NCBI GenBank assembly: GCA_017537495.1
Contig: JAFYKS010000305.1
Span: 1-5,285 of the forward strand
DNA from: Bacillota bacterium
Lineage (GTDB): Bacteria; Bacillota; Clostridia; Peptostreptococcales; Anaerovoracaceae
Length of the DNA: 5,285 bases
Direction of reading: 5' to 3'
The position numbers were made by a program, and so were the translations under genes. Each line of letters starts with the position of its first letter. Position 1 is the first letter of the stretch. This document shows, one piece after another, positions 1-5,152 of the stretch. A model generated the notes under the pieces. The model saw only the letters and a list, made by a program, of their open reading frames with translations, did no database searches and was not told the DNA's origin.

Positions 1-1182
1 CATGGTCTTTTCCAGAGCATTGTCCAGATTTTCTTCAAAAATTTCAGGTCTGATATGACCGGTAACCAGATTTGCGTCGGTTACAGTCGGTCTGTCACCG
101 CCACGGCCATAACATACAGGACCAGGGTCAGCACCAGCAGATACCGGACCAACCTTCAGTGCGCCGCCGCGGTCTACGTAAGCGATGGAACCGCCGCCTG
201 CACCGATGAAGGACAGGTCTACAGAAGGAACAGAAATTGGATATCCTTCAATATGGCTTTCTGTTGTAAACTTGATAACATTGTCCTGAATCAGAGCTAC
301 GTCAGTGGATGTACCGCCGATATCGAATGTAATCAGGTTCTTTTCACCCATCATCTTTGCCAGATAGTTTGCTGCGATAATACCTGCGATTGGACCGGAG
401 TCAGCAACAGCTACTGGTTTTGACTTCGCTACATCGAATGTCATAACGCCTGCATTGGACTGCATCATGTACAGGTCTGCACCAATCTTTGCGTCTTCCA
501 TATGCTGTTCGAAGTCCATAATATGAGACGCCATGTTTGGCATCATGTAAGCGTTGATAACAGTTGTGGAAGTTCTTTCGTATTCACGGAACTGTGGATT
601 GATATCAGCAGATGCAGATACGAAACCTTCAGGCCATGCCTGCTGCAGTGCTTCCTTAACCTTCATTTCGTGTTCAGGGTTTGCATAGGAATGCATGAGG
701 CAGATACCTACGGATTTAATGTTTTTCGCACGAAGTTCCTCAACAATTGCAGGAATTTCATCCAGATTCAGAGGTTCTGTTTCTTTTCCCTGGAAGTTTA
801 TTCTTCCGGAAATTTCAAATCTCAGGTTACGCTTAACCAGAGGTTCTGCCACATCCATCTGAATGTCGTAAATATTTTCTCTGCGGTAAGCACGTCCGAT
901 TTCCAGAACATCTTTGAATCCTCTTGTGGTAATCAGTGCAGAAGCTTCACTTTCCTTCTGCGCAATCATATTAACCACGATAGTAGTACCGTAAACGAGT
1001 TCATCAATTTCATCGTTACGCAGTCCACTTACCTTCACGATCTTTTCGATACCGTTCATGATACCATCCATTAACGCTTTCGGCGTTGTTGGTGTCTTGG
1101 CGTAATACATACGTCCAGTTTCTACATTGGTCAGTACCACGTCAGTATTGGTTCCACCGGTGTCAATGCCTAATCTGTACAT
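1..1182 (-). CDS. Hydantoinase A / oxoprolinase family protein (N-methylhydantoinase or acetone carboxylase beta-like), 3' partial
   Basis: Reading the minus strand from ATG at 1182 gives 394 uninterrupted codons that run off the left edge. A strong AGGAGG site (1192-1197) lies 9 bases upstream of the start. The protein shows the ASKHA-type phosphate-binding motif GIDTGGTNTD (residues 5-14), a second one, FDIGGTSTD (286-294), the glycine-rich loop GAGGGSIA (327-334) and the family signature SAGADPGPVCYGRGG (348-362) followed by TVTDANLV (366-373). Residues 1 to about 180 fit the hydantoinase/oxoprolinase N-terminal domain, and about 200 onward the hydantoinase A domain. Members are cytosolic and use ATP to open or carboxylate small substrates such as hydantoins, 5-oxoproline, acetone or aromatic ketones, usually with a hydantoinase B-type partner encoded downstream, which here would lie outside the window. 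Substrate cannot be decided from this part. Family members usually have 500-700 residues, so over half is present. The divergent LysR gene is its likely regulator. Confidence 0.93.
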   Translation of the reverse strand, partial: MYRLGIDTGGTNTDVVLTNVETGRMYYAKTPTTPKALMDGIMNGIEKIVKVSGLRNDEIDELVYGTTIVVNMIAQKESEASALITTRGFKDVLEIGRAYRRENIYDIQMDVAEPLVKRNLRFEISGRINFQGKETEPLNLDEIPAIVEELRAKNIKSVGICLMHSYANPEHEMKVKEALQQAWPEGFVSASADINPQFREYERTSTTVINAYMMPNMASHIMDFEQHMEDAKIGADLYMMQSNAGVMTFDVAKSKPVAVADSGPIAGIIAANYLAKMMGEKNLITFDIGGTSTDVALIQDNVIKFTTESHIEGYPISVPSVDLSFIGAGGGSIAYVDRGGALKVGPVSAGADPGPVCYGRGGDRPTVTDANLVTGHIRPEIFEENLDNALEKTM

Positions 1183-1286
1183 AAAATATTTCCTCCTATC
1201 GTCTTAAATATTGATTTTCACGATATTAAATACTGAATAATTGTATATATATTGTTTTTTTCAGCACTTTATCCCCTGTATTTGCC

Positions 1287-1315
1287 ATTATACTTGGATA
1301 TCCTCCTCTTGTAAA
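1287..1315 (-). promoter_or_regulatory. Sigma-A-type promoter of the hydantoinase-family gene
   Basis: On the minus strand, TTTACA (-35, plus-strand 1310-1315, 5 of 6 consensus) is followed after exactly 17 bp by a perfect TATAAT (-10, plus-strand 1287-1292). Transcription would begin near 1280, giving an AT-rich leader of about 98 bases before the ATG at 1182. I found only weak hairpins in that leader. The -35 overlaps the -35 of the opposing LysR promoter, so the two polymerases would compete. Start site inferred, not measured. Confidence 0.72.
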
Positions 1316-1337
1316 ATATCATTTACCGTGATATAAT
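1309..1337 (+). promoter_or_regulatory. Sigma-A-type promoter of the LysR regulator
   Basis: TTGTAA (-35, 1309-1314, 4 of 6 consensus), a 17-bp spacer, and a perfect TATAAT (-10, 1332-1337). Transcription would begin near 1344, about 30 bases before the regulator ATG at 1374. The spacer and -10 are covered by the dyad at 1316-1334, which suggests that the LysR protein represses its own gene, the usual arrangement in this family. Confidence 0.7.
1316..1334. promoter_or_regulatory. Probable LysR-type operator (T-N11-A dyad)
   Basis: ATATCA (1316-1321) and TGATAT (1329-1334) form a perfect inverted repeat with a 7-bp centre. The inner ATC-N9-GAT gives the T-N11-A spacing (T1319, A1331) that is the classic LysR-family recognition dyad. 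It sits directly upstream of the hydantoinase -35 and inside the LysR promoter, between the two genes such a regulator would control. Extra half-site-like elements lie nearby: GGATATCC (1296-1303), between -10 and -35 of the enzyme promoter, and GATATAATATC (1330-1340), over the LysR -10. That the adjacent LysR protein binds here is an inference from position and geometry. Confidence 0.62.
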
Positions 1338-1361
1338 ATCGAAAATTCAGATAATTAAATC

Positions 1362-1376
1362 GAGGTGATCTTTATG
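1362..1376 (+). promoter_or_regulatory. Ribosome binding site that fixes the LysR start at ATG 1374
   Basis: GAGGTGATC (1362-1370) is a full complement to the 3' end of 16S rRNA and is followed by TTT and ATG at 1374. An in-frame GTG at 1365 would add three residues, but it lies inside this Shine-Dalgarno sequence and so cannot be the start. The start also agrees with the family, whose helix-turn-helix normally begins a few residues after Met. Confidence 0.85.
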
Positions 1377-2264
1377 AATAAATTAGAAATAGATGCTTTT
1401 CTGTCTGTATGCCGTCATAAGAATATCTCCAAAGCCGCAGAGGAACTGTTTCTCAACCAATCTTCACTGAGTACGCGGATAAAAATGCTGGAGGACCGTT
1501 TGGGCTGCCCTCTTCTGCTCCGCAGCAAGGGGAAACGAGAAATCACCCTTACAGCGGAGGGTCAGTCACTTTATGATCTGGCACTTCAGTACCAGGATAT
1601 TGTAGATAAAATGATTTCTGTAGGGAAAGGCAACGTTGCTGATGAACTCCGTATTTCCGCTATCAACAGTGTGGGAAATTATCTTATGCCTCCTGTCTTC
1701 CGTCGATTCATTGAAACACATCCACACATTCAGCTTACAATCCAGGATATGGAAGCTGAAATGGCATGTTCCAGTATTATCCGCGGAAAAACCGATATGG
1801 CCTTTTCTACAGGAAAGGTGGAAACCGATCAGATTGTAGCAACACCGTTTATGCGCGAGCCATTTGTTGTTATCTGTTCTGCCGATTCTGACTATCCAGA
1901 AAAGGTTACGCTACAGGATCTTCCCGTATGGGACGAAGTCTATATCAAATGGTCTGCAGAATACAAATTCTGGCACCAGTCCATTTTTGGTGATGCACAG
2001 CATCAGTTCGAACTGGAACTGATGGGCCAGATTGCCCTCTTTGTATCCATGCCTGGAAAATGGGCCATCGTTCCCAAAAGTATAGCAAACCACTTCTGTA
2101 CTTATAATAAACTGCGGCAGTGCACCCCAGATTTCATCATTCCAAACCGTTCCATATATATTCTGCGTCATCGTGATAAAGCTGAAAGCGTCTGCATACA
2201 CTATTTCATCGATACGCTGAGAGAAGTCCTTTATGATCAGTACGGTGACTGTTTCATTGTTTAA
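1374..2264 (+). CDS. LysR-family transcriptional regulator
   Basis: A 296-residue protein, the usual LysR length. The N-terminal winged helix-turn-helix is clear: MNKLEIDAFLSVCRHKNISK, then AAEELFLNQSSLSTRIKMLE (residues 21-40), then the wing with KREITLTAEG (54-63). A linker helix follows (about 64-86), then a periplasmic-binding-protein-like effector domain from about residue 90 to the end. The protein acts in the cytosol as a DNA-binding oligomer whose effect depends on a small ligand, which the sequence does not reveal. It is transcribed divergently from the hydantoinase-family gene with overlapping promoters and a T-N11-A dyad between them, so it most likely activates that gene and represses itself, with the effector perhaps a substrate or product of the enzyme (inference). 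No clear terminator follows the TAA, so some readthrough into the SPFH unit is possible. Confidence 0.94.
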   Translation: MNKLEIDAFLSVCRHKNISKAAEELFLNQSSLSTRIKMLEDRLGCPLLLRSKGKREITLTAEGQSLYDLALQYQDIVDKMISVGKGNVADELRISAINSVGNYLMPPVFRRFIETHPHIQLTIQDMEAEMACSSIIRGKTDMAFSTGKVETDQIVATPFMREPFVVICSADSDYPEKVTLQDLPVWDEVYIKWSAEYKFWHQSIFGDAQHQFELELMGQIALFVSMPGKWAIVPKSIANHFCTYNKLRQCTPDFIIPNRSIYILRHRDKAESVCIHYFIDTLREVLYDQYGDCFIV

Positions 2265-2289
2265 TTTATCTCTCCATGCAAATCCGTCG

Positions 2290-2318
2290 TTGACTTTTTG
2301 ATATCAAAATGATATCAT
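2290..2318 (+). promoter_or_regulatory. Sigma-A-type promoter of the SPFH / ribbon-helix-helix operon
   Basis: TTGACT (-35, 2290-2295, 5 of 6 consensus), a 17-bp spacer and TATCAT (-10, 2313-2318, 5 of 6). Transcription would begin near 2325, about 30 bases before the ATG at 2357. The spacer and -10 are covered by two TGATATCA palindromes, so a protein bound there would block polymerase. Confidence 0.7.
2299..2317. promoter_or_regulatory. Tandem TGATATCA palindromes, probable operator
   Basis: TGATATCA occurs at 2299-2306 and again at 2310-2317, separated by AAA. Each copy is a perfect 8-bp palindrome, and their centres are 11 bp apart, about one helical turn, so two protein dimers could bind the same DNA face. 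Both copies lie within the promoter spacer and -10. Arc-type ribbon-helix-helix repressors bind paired subsites with about this spacing, and one is encoded in this operon, making autoregulation plausible. The half-site also resembles ATATCA/TGATAT in the LysR control region, though there the arms are 7 bp apart instead of 3. Confidence 0.55.
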
Positions 2319-2356
2319 TTCCATAACATATAACTCATTAGGGGGAGGAAATAAAT

Positions 2357-3382
2357 ATGGACGAAAAGATTTTGAATGGTAAGAAGAATGGTATGCTCAT
2401 GCTGCTTCTGATTCTGGCACTCTATGTGGTGGCAATTCTGGGAATTGTGATGACTGTATCCTTCGGCGGATATTATCTGCATCCGGTTATCACCATCGGT
2501 ATTCTGGCAGTATGCATCATCTGGATTGCCCTTGGATGGATTCTGCTGATTGGCCTGAAGGTTCTGAAACCGCAGGAAGCACTGGTGCTCACCCTCTTCG
2601 GCAAGTACGTAGGTACACTGAAGGGCGAAGGTTTCTACTTCGTAAATCCGTTCTGTACTGCAGTAAACCCTGCTGCCAAAACCAAACTTTCTCAGAGCGG
2701 TGATGTAGCACGTAAGAGTGAACTGGCTGAAGCTGCAGCTGCCGTATCAAATGGTGCTGAAGCTGTGGGTAAGAAGGTTTCTCTGAAGATTATGACCTTA
2801 AACAATGCCCGTCAGAAAATCAATGACTGCCTGGGTAATCCGGTAGAAATCGGTATTGCAGTTATGTGGAGAGTTACTGACACTGCCAAGGCTGTATTTA
2901 ATGTAGACAACTACAAGGAATACCTGTCTCTCCAGTGCGACAGTGCCCTCCGTGATATCGTAAAGATTTATCCTTACGATGTGGCACCGGGAATTGACAC
3001 CACCGGTGACGGTCATGCCGACGAAGGAAGTCTGCGTGGTTCCAGCGAAGTGGTTGCTGAAAGAATCCGTGACGAAATCCAGAAGAAGGTTTCCGAAGCT
3101 GGTCTGGAAATCATCGAAGCCCGCATCACCTACCTGGCATATGCGCCTGAAATCGCAGCCGTTATGCTGCAGCGTCAGCAGGCATCTGCCATCATCGATG
3201 CACGTAAGATGATTGTAGACGGTGCTGTAGGCATGGTGGAAATGGCTCTCGAAAAGCTCAGTGAAAACGATATTGTAACCTTAGATGAAGAAAGAAAGGC
3301 CGCTATGGTGTCCAACCTGCTGGTAGTGCTTTGCGGAAACAAAGACGCCCAGCCGATTGTGAACAGTGGAAGCTTGTACTAA
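2357..3382 (+). CDS. SPFH/Band 7 (prohibitin-like) membrane protein
   Basis: A 341-residue protein preceded by a strong GGGGGAGG site (2341-2348) 8 bases before the ATG. Two hydrophobic segments open the protein (about residues 12-35 and 43-67), anchoring it in the cytoplasmic membrane. The SPFH domain follows: [20 protein letters not shown] (68-87), [10 protein letters not shown] (90-99), [19 protein letters not shown] (140-158) and [20 protein letters not shown] (160-179), then a helical part with [20 protein letters not shown] (231-250). SPFH proteins assemble into large membrane-associated oligomers that organise microdomains or regulate membrane proteases; the specific role here is unknown. 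An alanine-rich stretch (about 105-139, including [20 protein letters not shown]) looks like an insertion between two otherwise contiguous SPFH strands. The C-terminus ends near residue 341 without the long coiled coil of flotillins. The next gene begins 3 bp after its stop, so the two are cotranscribed. Confidence 0.9.
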   Translation: MDEKILNGKKNGMLMLLLILALYVVAILGIVMTVSFGGYYLHPVITIGILAVCIIWIALGWILLIGLKVLKPQEALVLTLFGKYVGTLKGEGFYFVNPFCTAVNPAAKTKLSQSGDVARKSELAEAAAAVSNGAEAVGKKVSLKIMTLNNARQKINDCLGNPVEIGIAVMWRVTDTAKAVFNVDNYKEYLSLQCDSALRDIVKIYPYDVAPGIDTTGDGHADEGSLRGSSEVVAERIRDEIQKKVSEAGLEIIEARITYLAYAPEIAAVMLQRQQASAIIDARKMIVDGAVGMVEMALEKLSENDIVTLDEERKAAMVSNLLVVLCGNKDAQPIVNSGSLY

Positions 3383-3385
3383 ATC

Positions 3386-3589
3386 ATGGCAGAAAAAGCA
3401 AAGAAGCAGATTCCTCTGCGTGTTTCCGAAAAACTGTATAATCAGCTTGCTGCATGGGCCGAGGACGATTTCCGCTCCATCAACGGACAGATTGAGTACC
3501 TGCTGACCGAGTGCGTACGCCAGAGGAAGAAAAACGGAAAATACGTTTCCGAGCACCTTGACGAGCCAATCGAACTGGATATTGAGTAA
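3386..3589 (+). CDS. Arc-type ribbon-helix-helix DNA-binding protein
   Basis: A 67-residue protein whose ATG lies 3 bp after the SPFH stop. No good Shine-Dalgarno site sits at normal spacing (GTGGAAG is somewhat too far upstream), so translation is probably coupled to the SPFH gene. Residues 8-14 (QIPLRVS) form the DNA-contacting beta strand, about 16-28 helix A (KLYNQLAAWAEDD) and about 31-46 helix B (SINGQIEYLLTECVRQ). The SINGQIEYLL pattern is typical of the Arc group. An acidic tail (SEHLDEPIELDIE) follows. Such proteins act as dimers or tetramers on paired short palindromes. The promoter upstream carries two TGATATCA sites one turn apart, so it may repress its own operon (inference). No toxin-like partner is seen, so I do not call this an antitoxin. 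Confidence 0.85.
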   Translation: MAEKAKKQIPLRVSEKLYNQLAAWAEDDFRSINGQIEYLLTECVRQRKKNGKYVSEHLDEPIELDIE

Positions 3590-3595
3590 ACGAAA

Positions 3596-3648
3596 AAAGG
3601 AGTGAACTGATGATATGTACCCAGTTTCCTGGACACATTGAAAATTAG
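3596..3648 (+). other. Orphan ribosome binding site and 12-codon ORF at the IS3 junction
   Basis: After the ribbon-helix-helix stop, AAAGGAG (3596-3602) sits 7 bases before an ATG at 3610-3612, of which only the A lies outside the IS3-family end and TG is the element terminus. The frame reads MICTQFPGHIEN and stops at 3646-3648. This looks like the translation start region of a former third gene of the operon whose body was displaced by the insertion. Alternatively AAAGGAG is chance sequence. The 12-residue peptide is probably not functional. Confidence 0.35.
3611..3635. repeat. Right terminal inverted repeat of the IS3-family element
   Basis: The segment starts TGATATGTACCCAG and ends TTTCCTGGACA. 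From memory it aligns without gaps to the IS150 terminal repeat (TGTACTGCACCCA then TTTTGTTGGACG), sharing the TG end, the ACCCA core and TTGGAC/CTGGAC. The matching left repeat lies off the window, so the outermost base is an estimate from this alignment. Confidence 0.68.
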
Positions 3649-3655
3649 CTTAAGC
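3648..3655. repeat. Target-site duplication of the IS256 element, left copy (GCTTAAGC)
   Basis: GCTTAAGC directly abuts the left terminal repeat, and an identical copy (5145-5152) abuts the right one. Eight base pairs is the usual IS256-family duplication. The sequence is itself a palindrome, so by base matching alone it could be read as part of the inverted repeats; the IS3 reading frame through the right-hand copy, and the lack of any other flanking duplication, favour a target duplication. Confidence 0.8.
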
Positions 3656-3681
3656 GAGACTGTGAAAAAAAGTCTGTAAAT
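3656..3681. repeat. Left terminal inverted repeat of the IS256 element (26 bp)
   Basis: The repeat begins GAGACTGTGA, continues through a run of seven A, and ends AGTCTGTAAAT. It matches the complement of 5119-5144 at all 26 positions. Within it AGACT (3657-3661) and AGTCT (3671-3675) are themselves inverted around the A-run. Confidence 0.92.
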
Positions 3682-3732
3682 TACCTTCTATGGTAATTTA
3701 GATATAACGTAAACCTTGAAATTCCAAGGTTT
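3677..3732. repeat. Two small perfect hairpins in the left subterminal region of the IS256 element
   Basis: Hairpin one: TAAATTACC (3677-3685), loop TTCTAT, GGTAATTTA (3692-3700). Hairpin two: AAACCTTG (3711-3718), loop AAATTC, CAAGGTTT (3725-3732). The first overlaps the inner edge of the terminal repeat, and its loop region, CCTTCTATGGTAA (3684-3696), recurs in inverted orientation at the right end (5090-5102). They could be transposase contact sites or barriers to incoming transcription; this is inference. Confidence 0.5.
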
Positions 3733-3769
3733 CTTAGTTGAAGATAATATAATACAAGTCTTAGCTCAT

Positions 3770-3804
3770 GTCAAGGACACCTTCATCAGGAAGGTGTCCT
3801 TGAC
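3770..3804 (-). terminator. Long perfect hairpin just after the IS256 transposase gene
   Basis: GTCAAGGACACCTTC (3770-3784) and GAAGGTGTCCTTGAC (3790-3804) pair perfectly over 15 bp around the loop ATCAG. The stem starts 15 bases past the transposase stop codon (3820-3822). Its position suggests a transcript-end or RNA-stabilising structure, and it would also hinder transcription entering from the SPFH operon. Neither strand has a clean T-run immediately after the stem, so it is not a canonical intrinsic terminator. Confidence 0.6.
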
Positions 3805-3819
3805 TGCTTTCAGAGCATA

Positions 3820-5061
3820 TTATGCAGGGAATCGACCTTCGTACATGATGGAAAATTCACCATATACCTTGCCCCAGTTTCTCAGCGGCTGGGTCCATTT
3901 TTTCGTAGCCTGGAGGGTTGCAAGATACAGGGATTTCAAGAGTGCTTTATCATTTGGAAATACTGTACGCTGGCGGTTCAATTTCTTGTATGTACTATTC
4001 AGGCTTTCAATTGCGTTGGTGGTGTAGATAACCTTACGTACTTCAGTGGAGAACTTGAAGATTGGTGTTAATACATCCCAGTTCTGTTCCCAGCTCTTCA
4101 TGGCGTTTGGATATTTACCATCCCATTTGTCTGCAACAACCTGTAATGCTTCATAACCCTGCTTTTCATCCGGAGCCAGATAGATGGACTTTAAATCCGT
4201 AGCAAATGCTTTCATGTCCTTGTAGGACACATATTTCAGTGTGTTACGAATTTGATGTACAATACACCGCTGATACTCTGTATCCGGATAAGCTGCGTGA
4301 ATAGCCTCTTTGATGCCTGACAGGCCGTCTGCACAGATAACCATGATATCCTTTACACCACGATTTTTAAGGCTGTTAAGAACACCGAGCCAGTATTTAC
4401 TGCTTTCATTTTCTCCGATTTCAAGGCTGATAACATCTTTCATGCCATCCAGGGTATAGCCCAGGATGACGTATGCTGCCAGCTTGCGGATACGATTATC
4501 CTCTCTTACGGAAAAGTGTACCGCATCTATAAAAACAATCGGATAAATCTCATCTAAAGGACGTTTCTGCCAATCTTCAATGTCCTGAAGAATTTTGTCC
4601 GTCACATCAGAGATAAAGCCTTCACTGCATTCAAAGCCATAGATTTCTTCAATCTGCTCTGAAATCTGTCTGGTTGTGAGGCCTCGGGCATACATACTGA
4701 TAATCTTCTGATCGATGTCAGAAATATCCTTCTGCCGCTTTTTCACAATCTGTGGTTCGAATGTACTCTTACGATCCTGAGGAACATCAATTTCGAATTC
4801 GCCGTAGTTACTGCGTACAGTCTTGGACTTGGTTCCATTGCGGTAATTATCGCTGTCACTGCGCTCATAGTTACCGTAGCCCAGGTGTTCATCCATCTCT
4901 GCCTCCATCATGGACTTAATGGTTCCACCAAGAAGATCTCGCAGAGCAGCCTGAATATCATCAGCAGTTTCGATGTCATACTCTTCAATCAAAGCAGAGA
5001 TAATATTTTTCTTGTTTTCGTTCAGAGGGCCAACCTTGTGAACATTTTTCTTTTTAGCCAT
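3820..5061 (-). CDS. IS256-family (mutator-type) DDE transposase
   Basis: A full-length 413-residue transposase on the minus strand. ATAGGAGG (AGGAGG at 5070-5075) lies 8 bases before the ATG, and translation ends at TAA (3822-3820). The N-terminal region has IS256 hallmarks: LGGTIKSMMEAEMDEHLGYG (44-63), then YRNGTKSKTV (73-82) and FEPQIVKKRQ (101-110). The catalytic triad is visible: Asp179 in IVFIDAVHFSVR, Asp245 in VICADGLSGIKEAI, and Glu352 in TTNAIESLNSTYKK, with the conserved CIVHQIRN (266-273) between. The enzyme moves its element by copy-out through a circular intermediate and acts on the 26-bp ends. Nothing indicates decay. I see no convincing promoter in the short leader, so expression may depend on outside transcription or on promoter assembly at the circle junction, as known for some relatives. 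Confidence 0.95.
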   Translation of the reverse strand: MAKKKNVHKVGPLNENKKNIISALIEEYDIETADDIQAALRDLLGGTIKSMMEAEMDEHLGYGNYERSDSDNYRNGTKSKTVRSNYGEFEIDVPQDRKSTFEPQIVKKRQKDISDIDQKIISMYARGLTTRQISEQIEEIYGFECSEGFISDVTDKILQDIEDWQKRPLDEIYPIVFIDAVHFSVREDNRIRKLAAYVILGYTLDGMKDVISLEIGENESSKYWLGVLNSLKNRGVKDIMVICADGLSGIKEAIHAAYPDTEYQRCIVHQIRNTLKYVSYKDMKAFATDLKSIYLAPDEKQGYEALQVVADKWDGKYPNAMKSWEQNWDVLTPIFKFSTEVRKVIYTTNAIESLNSTYKKLNRQRTVFPNDKALLKSLYLATLQATKKWTQPLRNWGKVYGEFSIMYEGRFPA

Positions 5062-5089
5062 ATGAAAAGCCTCCTATGATAATTTAATT

Positions 5090-5102
5090 TTACCATAGAA
5101 GG
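5090..5102. repeat. Subterminal inverted repeat partner (13 bp) at the right end of the IS256 element
   Basis: TTACCATAGAAGG here is the exact complement of CCTTCTATGGTAA at 3684-3696. The copies lie at unequal distances from the two ends (2 bp versus 16 bp inside the terminal repeat), so they are not a continuation of the terminal repeats. A direct repeat TTTAGATAT also occurs at 3697-3705 and 5112-5120. They may be accessory transposase sites that distinguish the ends. Confidence 0.5.
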
Positions 5103-5118
5103 CTTAGTTCTTTTAGAT

Positions 5119-5144
5119 ATTTACAGACTTTTTTTCACAGTCTC
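5119..5144. repeat. Right terminal inverted repeat of the IS256 element (26 bp)
   Basis: Perfect reverse complement of the left end at 3656-3681, ending CACAGTCTC at the junction with the right GCTTAAGC copy. The transposase start codon lies 57 bp inside it. Confidence 0.92.
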
Positions 5145-5152
5145 GCTTAAGC
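5145..5152. repeat. Target-site duplication of the IS256 element, right copy (GCTTAAGC), containing the IS3 transposase stop
   Basis: Identical to 3648-3655. On the minus strand it reads GCT TAA GC in the IS3 transposase frame, supplying the last Ala codon and the TAA stop, so duplication of the target kept the IS3 reading frame properly ended. Confidence 0.8.

Larger units (their letters stand above)
3656..5144 (-). mobile_element. Complete IS256-family insertion sequence, 1489 bp
   Basis: The element is bounded by perfect 26-bp inverted repeats beginning GAGACTGTGA, flanked by 8-bp direct repeats GCTTAAGC, and carries one intact transposase gene on the minus strand. Length and organisation are normal for the family. 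The non-coding left part (3682-3819, downstream of the transposase) contains three hairpins; the right part (5062-5118) carries the transposase leader. Perfect repeats, an intact gene and a perfect duplication suggest recent, potentially still active transposition. It landed inside an IS3-family element. Confidence 0.93.

Noticed and set aside
55..1074. Two plus-strand open frames (55-423 and 502-1074)
   Set aside because: They are antisense shadows of the hydantoinase-family gene, which has clear family motifs through all 394 codons, while their translations are rich in Cys, Asn and Phe with no recognisable domain and no good ribosome sites.
1183..1280. Riboswitch or attenuator in the long leader of the hydantoinase gene
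   Set aside because: Only weak AT-rich pairings (CTGAA/TTCAG, AATAT/ATATT) were found, with no terminator stem and no recognised aptamer motif.
1365..1373. GTG start adding three residues to the LysR protein
   Set aside because: The GTG is part of the Shine-Dalgarno sequence GAGGTGATC serving ATG 1374.
3386..3589. Antitoxin of a type II toxin-antitoxin pair
   Set aside because: Ribbon-helix-helix proteins are often antitoxins, but no toxin-sized partner lies next to it; the upstream gene is a 341-residue SPFH protein and the downstream side is an insertion sequence.
3643..3680. Outward promoter from the IS256 left end driving minus-strand transcription
   Set aside because: A TTTACA-like -35 exists in the terminal repeat, but no acceptable -10 is found 16-18 bp further out at this junction.
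3716..4027. Plus-strand open frame of 103 codons across the IS256 end
   Set aside because: It overlaps a hairpin region and the antisense of the transposase C-terminus, has no ribosome site and no recognisable domain.
4885..5079. Plus-strand open frame opposite the transposase N-terminus
   Set aside because: Shadow of the transposase gene with no ribosome site or recognisable protein features.
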